From Andrena cerasifolii (lineage: Eukaryota; Arthropoda; Insecta; Hymenoptera; Andrenidae), in the NCBI RefSeq assembly GCF_050908995.1, contig NC_135132.1:8241001-8305000 (forward strand): a stretch of 64,000 nucleotides of DNA. The letters run 5' to 3'. The number at the start of each line of letters is the position of its first letter. Position 1 is the first letter of the stretch. This document shows positions 24,160 to 35,440 of the stretch, one piece after another. A program made the position numbers and the translations under genes. The notes beneath the pieces were generated by a model. That model had not been told where the DNA came from and did not search any database. It worked only from the letters and a program-made list of their open reading frames with translations.

Positions 24160-25050
24160 CCGCTTTATGCGTATCCTGCATGTGTGAGCGTGGCTTAAGT
24201 GTATTCTGCAGTGTAGCCCATCCGTGTGAACGTGGCTTAAATTGCACTCCCCCCACGTGTGAACGTGCCTTAATTTCATTCTACGTAGTGCATCCCTCGC
24301 GTGTGAACGTGGCTTAATTTCATTCTACACAGAGCTGCGGACACGTGTAAACGTAGCTTAAGTGCATCTCCCACGTGCGAATGGGGCTTAATTTAATTCT
24401 GCAGTGCATCTCCCATGTGTGAACGTGACTTAAGTGTGTCCTCCACGTGCGAATGGGGCTTAATTTAATTCTGCAGTGCATCTCCCATGTGTGAACGTGA
24501 CTTAAGTGCATCCTTCACGTGCGAACGTTGCTTAAGTTCATCCCCCACGTGCGAACGTGGCTTAATTTCATTCCGCACGTGTAAACGTGGCTTAAGTGCA
24601 TTTTACACAGCGCATCCCCCACGCGTGAACGTGGCTTAATTTCATTCTACACAGAGCTGCCGACACGTGTAAACGTAGCTTAAGTGCATCCCCCACGTGC
24701 GAATGGGGCTTAATTTAATTCTGCAGTGCATCTCCCATGTGTGAACGTGACTTAAGCGCATCCCCCACGTGCGAATGGGGCTTAATTTAATACTGCAGTG
24801 CATCTCCCATGTGTGAACGTGACTTAAGTGTGTCCTCCACGTGCGAACATGACTTAAGTTCATCCGGCACGTGCGAACGTAGCTGAAGTTCATCCGCCAC
24901 GTGCAAACATGGCTTAAGTGCATTTTACACAGCGCATCCCCCACGCGTGAACGTGGCTTAATTTCATTCTACACAGAGCTGCCGACACGTGTAAACGTGG
25001 CTTAAGTGCATTTTACACAGCACATCCCCCACGCGTGAACGTGGCTTTAC
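24160..25050. repeat. CACGTG-rich satellite with 322-bp higher-order unit
   Basis: The array consists of about 40-50-bp subunits: a CACGTG, CATGTG or ACGCGTG core, then AACGTGGCTTAA, then a variable linker ending GTGCATC. A larger unit is visible: the block starting CATTCTACACAGAGCTGC occurs at 24321, 24643 and 24965, exactly 322 bp apart each time, with corresponding subunits in the same order. CACGTG is a canonical E-box. Frames on the - strand with repeated His-Thr-Trp are artefacts. Confidence 0.93.
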
Positions 25051-25054
25051 GCGC

Positions 25055-25128
25055 GCATTCAACAGGTGGCCCCGTGCAACAGGTGGTTCCAAGCACCAAG
25101 TGGTTCCGCGCAACAGGTGGTTGCACGT
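25055..25128. repeat. short CAACAGGTGG repeat, about four copies
   Basis: Copies of a roughly 21-bp unit containing CAACAGGTGG or CACCAAGTGG directly follow the CACGTG satellite. CAGGTG is another E-box variant. Confidence 0.8.
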
Positions 25129-26727
25129 GCCCAATAATCACAGAGCAATACAGAGCAAGTTCACCAGAACAGGCTTCACGCAAATCCTCATCGTCGTTCC
25201 TTCCCCACTGAGTCCCGATCTACGAAACACATCACCCAGTACCAAATCTTAAACCGTAAACACGTTGGAACGCGAACGTCCCTCGTCGCCAACCTTCTAA
25301 TGCTCTCCGCAGGGACGAAATCGACGGAAGGAAAAAAGAAGGCGGTGGCATTGCAAGGCTGCCGGCTGGGTGTTGCAATCCTCGTGATGCAATCGAGCCG
25401 GAGTCTCCTCGCGACACTGAAACCCGCCTGCGCGTTCAGTGGAAGCCCAGCCTTGCCTCGAGTTTATTTTGCGTTTTCGAGACGGTGCCTCGGTCAGGCC
25501 GGCAATTATCGTCATGCCAGTTTGCGGTTCCCTCGTTCTCGTTTTTCCCCTTGCTGCCATCCCAACCATGAGTGTCTGGTGCCCAGCGACTGGCGAATTC
25601 ACGGTAACGACTGTTCCTCTACCAGCTCGCCTTTATTCACGCCATTCGTTGGCGATACCGCGAAACCAGTGAATTCTCCGTTACCGCCGTGCGGTTTCAC
25701 CAAGCGGTATAGCATTTACCGTGCACATAGAACGCCCCATCGGCGTTCCCCGCACACGCCGGACTGACTCACGAATTCCGAAAACTGTTCTCGCTGGAAA
25801 GACTTTACCAATGGAACGGTTCGGTGCGCGGTTTATTAGAGAACGCTGGGGCTGCGCGTAACAATGGTTCTCAACTTTCTCTTTAGTACACGACGACGAT
25901 CGACCGGATATTCGAAGCGTACTGATGCACGGATTAAGGTTGTTGCAGCGACACGCGGTGTGCAGCAGGAAGCAGAGTCGCACTTCGAGAAAAAAAAAAG
26001 AAACTATTTCGTAGGCATCGACTGGTGCTCGGAACGTTTTTACTCGCGTGTCTAGTTTCTCTTTGAATTTTTGATAGCAGGAAAGCGGAGATTCAGCGAG
26101 TCGCTCGAGAAAAACGAGTTCCTCGAAGTACACGCTCGGACCGAGGCGGGTAATTGCGGTGTCGTGTTTCGGTATTGATACCAGATTTATCTTTAAACGA
26201 CAAACCACTCTGACCTGTTATGGTCAGAAAATATCTCGCTTCTTGGAAGTCATTTTGCCGGGTACCGGGACGATAATCTCGTCGATTACCCTGGACGTAC
26301 AGTATTTTTAACTTAACGTTCTGTTAGTACAGTCCCCGTTTCCGGCCGGTCATTAAACGTCAATTTGTCGCGTTAAATGTCTGTAAAATAATGTAGGTAT
26401 AATTGCGAGCGTTGGCTCGGTTCAGGCAGTTAGTTAGCCTCTTCTTAAAATTGCTGTTGATCGCAGCTGTTTGACGACTTCGGGAGTTTGGGAATTTCTT
26501 TTTAATCCCATGGAGATTGCTTCAATTTAATTAACGTTTCGAGATTGTTTTTATTCGAGTGTAATTTATTCTTTCACTTACTGTACTGTTATTGTTATCA
26601 CAGTTCGGTTTTTACTTTGCTAGACTTTGCAAAGGTATTTTATATTAAGTTTAAATTGAGCTTGGGTGCGCAGTGGGACTGAGTTAGGTTTTGCTAAATT
26701 TATATAATCGAAATTAGGTTCAATTAA
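25129..26727. other. unique sequence, no supported gene
   Basis: GC-rich at 25280-25780 with overlapping frames (155 codons + at 25300, 175 codons - at 25681) that share no known motif. AT-rich intron-like from 26220 onwards. Confidence 0.4.
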
Positions 26728-27013
26728 AGGTTATACCTAGTCAGGAGGCCGAATAGAGGCGATTTTTCTTCGAAAAAGCGGAAGCATATATTTTTGCAGA
26801 ACTTTTTACACTTAAAAGAGCAACATTCAAAGAACATTTGGTAATTTTTCTACAAAAAAATCACCAAATTTTTCTACAAAAAAAATTACCAATTGTTCTT
26901 TAAATGTTGCTCTTTTAACTGCAAAATGTTCTGTAAAAATATACGCTTCCGCTTTTTCTAAAAAAATTCACAAACATTCGCCTCTTTTGGGCCTGCTGAC
27001 TAGGTATAACCAC
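26728..27013. mobile_element. 286-bp foldback MITE flanked by TTAA
   Basis: A nearly full-length palindrome: the left half from GGTTATACCTAGTCAG pairs with the right half ending CTGACTAGGTATAACC. Matching inner stretches include AAGCGGAAGC/GCTTCCGCTTT and AAAAGAGCAACATT/AATGTTGCTCTTTT, around a short AT-rich centre (about 26880). TTAA lies directly outside each end (26724-26727; 27014-27017), which fits piggyBac-type insertion, though the end sequence itself is not diagnostic. No coding capacity. Confidence 0.85.
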
Positions 27014-27824
27014 TTAAGTGTGGCTGGGCCCAGCTTAGGTCTGATTAGTTCAAGGTTGGGTCTGCTGAAAACATTAATTCAGGAATAGACTTGAGCAAGA
27101 TTTTAAATCAGAGTGAGGTCTAGGTTGAGCTCAGACTCTCGATGAAAGGCTAGGTCTGCTGGGAGGCTGAAACAACACTTTGTTCTTCTCTCAGTGTTAA
27201 ATCAAAAGTTGGGTCTTCTCTCGGTATTAAATCAAACTTAGCTCTACCCTCTCAATTTAACCTTAACTCTCGTTAGGTCTCTCTTTACCCAATACCTCAA
27301 ACACCCTCTGACCGACATACCCCACCTAATCGAACTACCTACCTCTGATCTAACTAAATCAGATCTGCATAAGTAATCCCAAAACCTCGAAACCCCCACA
27401 CAGTGCCACAGCACTTGAAACCTATCACCTCGGGTGTCACAGTTGACGCCGTGAATGATTCCTCGCGACAGGCCCGCGACTTCCGCGTTCGCGGTTTCCC
27501 TCCATCCACCACGCTGCGCCTCGCCAACGAGGAAAGTTGTTTCCAGCCGTTCTCTTTCCCTCCTTCGCCCAGCTGCGACCCGTATCATTCGCGTGAATTC
27601 TAATCGCTTTTTACGTAATATCTGCCGGCTCTGCGTGCGAGGAATGCATCGTTGCGCCTCTTCTTGCACGACTGCACGCCTCCGCCGGCTCCTGCGCCGC
27701 GCAACCTGTCCAGCTGCTAATAAATCAGGCTACCTTGACGATGACTATCAAGGCAGGCAGTTTTTTGGCCGCAGAAAAACATTTCCTCGACGAACACCGG
27801 CAAGCCTGAATCCTTCGAAGCGCC
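27014..27824. other. unique sequence
   Basis: A short degenerate GGTCTGCTG/GAGGTCTAGG-rich part near 27030-27180, then GC-rich DNA with overlapping frames on both strands (27244-27850). No family recognised. Confidence 0.4.
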
Positions 27825-28760
27825 TCAGGCTTCTTCGCTTCTTCTTTTGATTCCTTAGCTTCTTCACTTCTTCTCTTGATTCCGCAGCTTCTTCACTTCT
27901 TCTTTCCGTTCCGCGGCTTCTTTATTTCTTCTTCTTCACATTCCCCAGCTTCTTAATTTATTCTTTTTTTGATTCCCTAGCCTCTATATTTCTTCTTCTT
28001 GAAATCCCCTAGCATCTTAATTTCTTTTTCTTTTGATTCCCTAACTTCTTTATTCTTTCTTCTTCAAATTCCCTAGATTCTTAATTTCTTCTTCTTTTGA
28101 TTCCCTAACTTACTTATTTCTTATTCTTTAAATCCCATAGCATCTTAATTTCTTCTTCTTTTCATTTCCTAGCTTCTTAATTTCTTCTTCTTTTGATTTC
28201 CTAGCTTTTTGATTTCTTCTCTTCTTTAAACTCCCCAACTTCTTGATTTCTTCTTCTTTAAATTCCCTAACATCTTAATTTCTTCTTCTTTTGATTTCCT
28301 AGCTTATTAATTTCTTCTTCTTTTGATTTCCTAGCTTATTAATTTCTTCTTCTTTAAATTCCCTAACATCTTAATTTCTTCTTTTGATTCCCTAGCTTCT
28401 TAATTTCTTCTTCTTTTGATTCCCTAACTTATTTATTTCTTATTCTTTAAATCCCATAGCATCTTAATTTCTTCTTCTTTTAATTTCCTAGCTTCTTGCT
28501 TTCTTCTTCTTTAAATTCCTCAACTTCTTGATTTCTTCTTCTTTAAATTCCCTAACATCTTCATTTCTTCTTCTTTTGACTCCTCAGCTTCTTTATTCTT
28601 CTTTTGATTCCCTAGCTTCTTTATTTCTTCTTCTTCAAAGCCCCCAGCTTCTTAATTTCTTCTCCTATTAATTCCCTAACTTCTTGATTTCTTATTCCTC
28701 AAATTCCCCCAGCTTCTTAACTCCTTCTCCCTTAATTCCCTATCTTCTTTATTCATTCAC
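27825..28760. repeat. polypyrimidine minisatellite, array 1
   Basis: About 30 imperfect copies of a roughly 32-bp unit, GATTCCCTAGCTTCTTAATT then TCTTCTTCTTTT. Nearly all bases on the + strand are pyrimidines apart from the fixed GA, AG and AA. The same family forms a second array at 34161-35440 in the same orientation. Long mirror-like polypyrimidine DNA can form triplex structures. Confidence 0.93.
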
Positions 28761-29149
28761 CATATCAACTACCATTCTGGATTCAAATCCAGTCCCACTT
28801 TTTTGCCGCACAGCTCTTCTTCTTCGCCCCCCCCTGCCTCCATATTAACTTAAGGCGCTCCGGTATCGCATCATCGCCTCCGTAACGACCCATGCTTAAT
28901 CCCTGAATGATCGTCCCACCTCTATTATATCCTTGCTCCCCTGTAAATGACACGTTGTCATCCGCGCTGGACGCTGCAGATACGAGATAAAGCACGCTCG
29001 TCAAGCGTAATATCCCGCGGGATCGCGTCGTTTAAATAAGATCAAAGGGTGCCTGCGTAATTGACATGTAATAACAATCTTCCGTTCTTCTCTTTTCCCG
29101 TTGTCGTTCCGTGCCTCCCTAACGTACCATTTTCTCGTTCCTGTTGCAG
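28761..29149. other. unique sequence ending in a strong splice acceptor
   Basis: Unique sequence. The last 30 bp hold a branch-point-like CTAAC (29119-29123), a pyrimidine tract (TTTTCTCGTTCCTGTTG) and CAG at 29147-29149. Confidence 0.5.
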
Positions 29150-29232
29150 GTAAGCCAGTCAACTTTGACAGTATCTGCTGGGGGAACAGTATCTCGTCGA
29201 TCTTAGGCGAGGCGCAGGGTATGCTGATTTAC
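29150..29232 (+). other. candidate 83-bp exon (5' UTR, alternative or orphan exon)
   Basis: It has all signals of an internal + strand exon: a CTAAC branch-point sequence and polypyrimidine-CAG acceptor before 29150 and a consensus GTGAGT donor at 29233. One frame is open throughout (two leading bases then 27 codons, including KPVNFDSICWGNSISS and GEAQGMLIY), giving phase 1 in and phase 0 out. I do not recognise the peptide. Its exit phase does not fit the first Cobl exon (which would read GAC TAG), so it cannot be a coding exon spliced directly to it. It could be an untranslated Cobl 5' exon, an exon joined through one I have not found, or part of another transcript. Confidence 0.4.
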
Positions 29233-30214
29233 GTGAGTCATTCACTTACTGGGACTATCCGAGCCACAATATCGATTTAGTTAATTGGCAGTTACATCAG
29301 ACCACTCTGATACTCCACTGCGTTCTCTTTGGCAAGCTTTTTCGTGCCGCGGTGCATCGATCCCCCCATGGATCACGAAAAACTTGGTCGGGGAAGTTGG
29401 CCAGGGAAATTTCACTGGTTCCTCGCTATTCGAGGCGTTTCCTGATTTTTTGCGATTTCTTGCGTGCCTCAATCGCCTTATGCAACACCCTCAGTCGACG
29501 AACGAAAGTCGTGGGAGTCGAACAGGGCGATATAGATTAGCATTGCTAGGCGTTGGACTCCACTTTCTCGCGCCGAAGAAAGCATGGTCTCCTGGAGGAA
29601 AATTTAGAGTCACTAATCAGCTTCGGAATCGATTTTCTCGCGCTCGTTCTTTTGGAAAACACTGTAAGTGCCAAAATTTAAAAAAAAATGCATTTTTGCG
29701 TAGTTTCGGGGAATTTCATTGTAGTGGACTGGTTTTTTTTTATGCGATGGGCGTTAGTTGAGTAAGGGCGATGTACGTTCACTTTTGACTAATTGTGGTA
29801 ATTGCGAAAGAAAAGTGAGAATTGTTTACTGGCAGTCGTTCGGTGGAACGTAAATAGGTGTTTACGCGGCGATGGTATGTTTGCATAATTCCGGCGATCT
29901 AACAGGATCAGGAAGAGGTTAGAATTATGAGAAGGGGAAAGGAGTCACTGCAACGGCATCTTGCATAAGCCAATGTACGTGTCTGCATTCAGCACTGGCC
30001 AGTGCGTCGGGGAATGCATCGTCCTCCATATTTTTCTGGCAGTTCTTTTTCGCAAAACAAAAGAGCATTCAAAATTTTTGAAATTTAAATTTGTTTCGGA
30101 GCTTAGGGAATTTGAAAAATTATACGGTTTTAATTTCTACGATTTTAAGAATTTGAGAAATTTGAGAAATTATAATTTGTTTCGAAAGCCAGGTATTTGA
30201 AAAATTTGACGGGG
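29233..30214. other. unique sequence
   Basis: Unique, becoming AT-rich and repetitive (GAAATTTGAGAA-like words) from about 30060, leading into the 116-bp satellite. A 158-codon + frame at 29285-29761 lacks recognised features. Confidence 0.4.
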
Positions 30215-32275
30215 TTCTGAAACGTTGGGAATTTTTAAAGGTCGCCAAATTTTTGAAAATTTAAGAATTTGCAAAGTTAGACGAAATTTCTGGAATTTTA
30301 GAAATTTCGGGAATTAACCAAATTTCGGTGTTCTGAAGTGTTAGGGAATTTTAAAAGTCGCCAAATTTTTGAAACTTTAAGAATTTGCGAAGTTGGACAA
30401 AATTTCTGCAATTTTAGAAATTTCGAGAATTAACCAAATTTCGGTGTTCTGAAGTGTTAGGGAATTTTACAAGTCGCCAAATTTTTGAAACTTTAAGAAT
30501 TTGCGAAGTTGGACAAAATTTCTGCAATTTTAGAAATTTCGGGAATTAACCAAATTTCGGTGTTCTGAAGTGTTAGGGAATTTTACAAGTCGCCAAATTT
30601 TTGAAATTTTAAGAATTTGCGAAGTTGGACAAAATTTCTGCAATTTTAGAAATTTCGGGAATTAACCAAATTTCGGTGTTCTGAAGTGTTAGGGAATTTT
30701 ACAAGTCGCCAAATTTTTGAAACTTTAAGAATTTGCGAAGTTGGACAAAATTTCTGCAATTTTAGAAATTTCGGGAATTAACCAAATTTCGGTGTTCTGA
30801 AGTGTTAGGGAATTTTACAAGTCGCCAAATTTTTGAAATTTTAAGAATTTGCGAAGTTGGACAAAATTTCTGCAATTTTAGAAATTTCGGGAATTAACCA
30901 AATTTCGGTGTTCTGAAGTGTTAGGGAATTTTACAAGTCGCCAAATTTTTGAAATTTTAAGAATTTGCGAAGTTGGACAAAATTTCTGCAATTTTAGAAA
31001 TTTCGGGAATTAACCAAATTTCGGTGTTCTGAAGTGTTAGGGAATTTTACAAGTCGCCAAATTTTTGAAACTTTAAGAATTTGCGAAGTTGGACAAAATT
31101 TCTGCAATTTTAGAAATTTCGGGAATTAACCAAATTTCGGTGTTCTGAAGTGTTAGGGAATTTTACAAGTCGCCAAATTTTTGAAATTTTAAGAATTTGC
31201 GAAGTTGGACAAAATTTCTGCAATTTTAGAAATTTCGGGAATTAACCAAATTTCGGTGTTCTGAAGTGTTAGGGAATTTTACAAGTCGCCAAATTTTTGA
31301 AACTTTAAGAATTTGCGAAGTTGGACAAAATTTCTGCAATTTTAGAAATTTCGGGAATTAACCAAATTTCGGTGTTCTGAAGTGTTAGGGAATTTTACAA
31401 GTCGCCAAATTTTTGAAATTTTAAGAATTTGCGAAGTTGGACAAAATTTCTGCAATTTTAGAAATTTCGGGAATTAACCAAATTTCGGTGTTCTGAAGTG
31501 TTAGGGAATTTTACAAGTCGCCAAATTTTTGAAACTTTAAGAATTTGCGAAGTTGGACAAAATTTCTGCAATTTTAGAAATTTCGGGAATTAACCAAATT
31601 TCGGTGTTCTGAAGTGTTAGGGAATTTTACAAGTCGCCAAATTTTTGAAATTTTAAGAATTTGCGAAGTTGGACAAAATTTCTGCAATTTTAGAAATTTC
31701 GGGAATTAACCAAATTTCGGTGTTCTGAAGTGTTAGGGAATTTTACAAGTCGCCAAATTTTTGAAACTTTAAGAATTTGCGAAGTTGGACAAAATTTCTG
31801 CAATTTTAGAAATTTCGGGAATTAACCAAATTTCGGTGTTCTGAAGTGTTAGGGAATTTTACAAGTCGCCAAATTTTTGAAATTTTAAGAATTTGCGAAG
31901 TTGGACAAAATTTCTGCAATTTTAGAAATTTCGGGAATTAACCAAATTTCGGTGTTCTGAAGTGTTAGGGAATTTTACAAGTCGCCAAATTTTTGAAATT
32001 TTAAGAATTTGCGAAGTTGGACAAAATTTCTGCAATTTTAGAAATTTCGGGAATTAACCAAATTTCGGTGTTCTGAAGTGTTAGGGAATTTTACAAGTCG
32101 CCAAATTTTTGAAACTTTAAGAATTTGCGAAGTTGGACAAAATTTCTGCAATTTTAGAAATTTCGGGAATTAACCAAATTTCGGTGTTCTGAAGTGTTAG
32201 GGAATTTTAAAAGTCGCCAAATTTTTGAAACTTTAAGAATTTGCGAAGTTGAACAAAATTTCTGCAATTTGAAAA
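30215..32275. repeat. 116-bp satellite, about 17 copies, two interleaved subtypes
   Basis: A highly homogeneous array of 116-bp units (landmarks CAAGTCGCCAAATTTTTGAA, GCGAAGTTGGACAAAATTTC, CGGTGTTCTGAAGTGTTAGG). A single diagnostic base splits the copies into two types, GAAACTTTAAG (C) and GAAATTTTAAG (T). From about 30365 the order is C C T C T T C T C T C T C T T C C, so most of the array is a 232-bp dimer. Edge copies are more diverged, as expected for unequal crossing-over. No coding potential. Confidence 0.97.
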
Positions 32276-32420
32276 GTTTGGGAAATTAATCAAATTTCTA
32301 TAATTTGAAAAGTTTGGGAAATTAATCAAATTTCTATAATTTGAAAAGTTTGGGAAATTAATCAAATTTCTATAATTTTAAAACTTTGGGAAATTAATCA
32401 AATTTCTATAATTTTTAGTG
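32276..32420. repeat. 36-bp tandem repeat, about four copies
   Basis: Units of GAAAAGTTTGGGAAATTAAT followed by CAAATTTCTATAATTT. They look related in word content to the neighbouring 116-bp satellite and may be a degenerate edge of it. Confidence 0.85.
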
Positions 32421-34160
32421 TTCCGAGAAGTTAACGATTTTCTATAATTTGAAGAACACGAAAAATCTGTGAAATTTCTGAGATCTCGAGAATTTGAAGT
32501 TTCTGTAATTTTGTGATGCGTGTAAAATATTGAAGATCTCTAATTACCCGACGCTCCCAGCACTAAATTCACAGACGAAATTATCAGTCATGACTCAGAT
32601 TCGAAATCGACTGGGTTCTTGCATCGCCGATGCTTGTTAATTGCAGTCGTGTTAGATAGCCCGATAGGAGAGCTCGCGTCTACCAAGAACGTACACGAGA
32701 ATTTTTACCATTCCTCTCTGAACGATCGCATCACCGATCAGACTGCGAGCAATCCGCTTTGCACGCAGATAACCATTCCGGATCGTTATCTGGAACGAAG
32801 TAATAAAGTCGGCGTTAAAATTACCTGCTTCCATCCACGCTACAATTGTTGCTTCGATAGTCGTGCTAGATAGAAAACAGTTTCTCTCAAGAAACATTAA
32901 TATCTATCAAAAAAAAAAAATAAAAAAATAAAATCGATTCATTACTTGAGATTCTACCGACAACTAGTTTCTTCATAACGAAAACTTTTCGCATATTTTC
33001 TGCATAATAACCGCGAATAATAATAATAATTCCAAGGAAATCTTTCCCACTAAAATTAAATAAACAAAAAAATTTCCTAAAACCGCTCAACACTATTACC
33101 TCCTATACAATATATATCTTCTTAAAAATCAACAAATGCGTTCCCCAAATGGTAATTTCAAAAGTTTCTACAAAAGCAATGAACCCACCAAATCTCTATG
33201 GAACATCAGCAAAACCATAGTCGAGTCAAGAGATTTTTTGCGCCACTAGGAAGGGAATAGGAAACAGTTTTTCCAATTTAAGAGAAAGTCAGTCCAACTT
33301 GTTTCCCAGATCGAGAGCAAGGATGGGTCCTCAGGATCACGGTTTAAGCAATCCAGTGGCTTTCTATTTTAATAATCCAGATGAGCCTGGTATCGGAGGA
33401 TTTCATCGGGCTCCGGAAAACTCCATCGTCGCTGGTAAATTATACTAATTCGAAGGCGAGTATCGATACGAGCGCTCGCTCGTGAATCGACTTCATTAAC
33501 ATTCCTGCCTCATCCACTGCTGGAGTGCATCCTTGGGCAGTGAGGCTGCTGAAACTTCTGTCCCCGGCGAGCCTACTAAATCCTGATCTACTAGTTGGCT
33601 CCGTGGGCCTGCCCATCCTTGTCCAGTGCCATTAGTTATCGGGGGACTTGGCCGTAAGGATGGCGGCGCAGGAAGGGAGTTTGGAAGAGGATCTCAGATG
33701 GGATCTGGATGTATTTATGCTGGTCTCGTGATTAGTGGATCTCTGGTGGTATGTTTCCTCTCGTATCCTTCTTCTTCATCCCACTTCTGCAACTTTCCTG
33801 TCTGCACCGGCTACTTTTCCACATTCTCACTTCTCCCAGCCCCACCACCTTTTGCATTCTTCGGGTTCTTTATAGGCTCCCACTTCCTCATTCTTTAACG
33901 TCATTTTTTTTCTGCCTGGTATTCTTGGGGTTTACTCTCGGATTTTTCTTTATCTTTCATGGCTTGAATTGAGGATTTTTTTTATTTCTTCTTGTGGGTC
34001 CCTGGACTGTTCAGTGTTTGTTTTTATTGGCAAGCTTTTGCATTTTTTTTTTGAAATTTCAGGTTTTCTTTAGTTGTTCGTATTTTCCATTTTGTTCAGT
34101 TCCTCTTGCTTTGATTTTCAGGCTTCTTAACATTTCTTCACATTTTACATTTTTCTTTGA
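32421..34160. other. unique sequence with one weak exon candidate
   Basis: Poly-A tract at 32909-32930. At 33323 an ATG opens a 37-codon frame (MGPQDHGLSNPVAFYF... containing NNPDEPGIGG) that runs into a possible donor GTAAAT at 33435 (phase 1). The peptide is not recognised and such short frames occur by chance, so it is not called as a gene. T-rich sequence from 33740. Confidence 0.35.
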
Positions 34161-35440
34161 TTCTTCAGATTTTTAATTTTTTTTATTTCTTCCTTTCAGT
34201 TTCAAGCTTCTTCATTTCTTCTATTGATTCCCTGAATTTTTTATTTCTTCTTCTTTAACTGCTTAAGCTTCTGCACTTCTTCTTTTGATTCTCTAGCTTC
34301 TTTATTTTTTCTTCTCTTAATCCCGTAGCTTCTTTATTTCTTCTTTAGATTCTTTAGTTTCGTTATTTCGCCTTCTTTAGATTCTCAAACTTCTCCACAT
34401 CTTTTGATTCCTCAACTTCTTTATTTCCTCTTCTTTTCAGTTCCTCTAGCTTCTTTATTTCCTCTTCTTTTGATTCTTTAGCTTCTTTATTTATTCTTCA
34501 GTAAATTCCATAGCTTCGTTATTTCTTCTTTATATTCTTAAGCTTCTCCACTTCTTCTTTTGATTCCTCATCTTCTTTATTTCTTCTTCTTTTGATTCAC
34601 CATCTTCTTTATTTCTTCTACTTTTGATTCTCTAGCTTCTTTATTGTTCTTCGTCTTTTGATTCCCTAGCTTCTTTATTTATTCTTCAGTAAATTCCATA
34701 GCTTCGTTATTTTTTCTTCTTTATATGCTTAAGCTTCTCCACTTTTTCTTTTGATTCATCATCTTCTTTATTTCTTCTTCTTTTGATTCATCATCTTCTT
34801 TATTTCTTCTTCTTTTGATTCATCATCTTCTTTATTTCTTCTTCTTTTGATTCCCCCTAGCTTCTTTATTTCTTCTACTTTTGAATTCCCCTAGCTTTTA
34901 TTATTTCTTCTTCTTTTGAGTTCCCCTAGCTTCTTTATTTCTTCTTCTTTTGAGTTCCCCCAGCTTCTTTATTTCTTCTTCTTTTGAGTTCCCCCAGCTT
35001 CTTTATTTCTTCTTCTTTTGAGTTCCCCTAGCTTCTTTATTTCTTCTTCATTTGAGTTCCCCCAGCTTCTTTATTTCTTCTTCTTTTGATTCCCTAGCTT
35101 CTTTATTTCCTCTTCTTTTAATTCTTTTGCTTCTTCATTTCTTCTTCTTTAAATTCCCTAACATCTTAATTTCTTCTCTTCTTTTGATTTCCTAGCTTCG
35201 TTATTTCTTCTTTATATTCTTAAGCCTTCTCCACTTCTTCTTTTGATTCATCAACTTCTTTATTTCTTCTTCTTTTGAGTCCCCCTAGCTTCTTTATTTC
35301 TTCTTCTTTTGATTCCCTAACTTCTTCACTTCTTCCTTTAATTCCCCAGCTTCTTTACTTCTCCTTTAAATTTTTTAGCTTCTCCACAGCTTCTAATTTT
35401 CAAACTTCTTCCCTTCTTCTCCAACTTCTCTTCATTCTCA
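34161..35440. repeat. polypyrimidine minisatellite, array 2
   Basis: Over 1.2 kb of roughly 32-34-bp units of the same family as 27825-28760 (TTCTTTATTTCTTCTTCTTT then TGATTCCCTAGC), with variants such as GAGTTCCCCCAGC and GATTCATCATC forming local runs. Degenerate T-rich copies extend left to about 33990. Confidence 0.93.
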
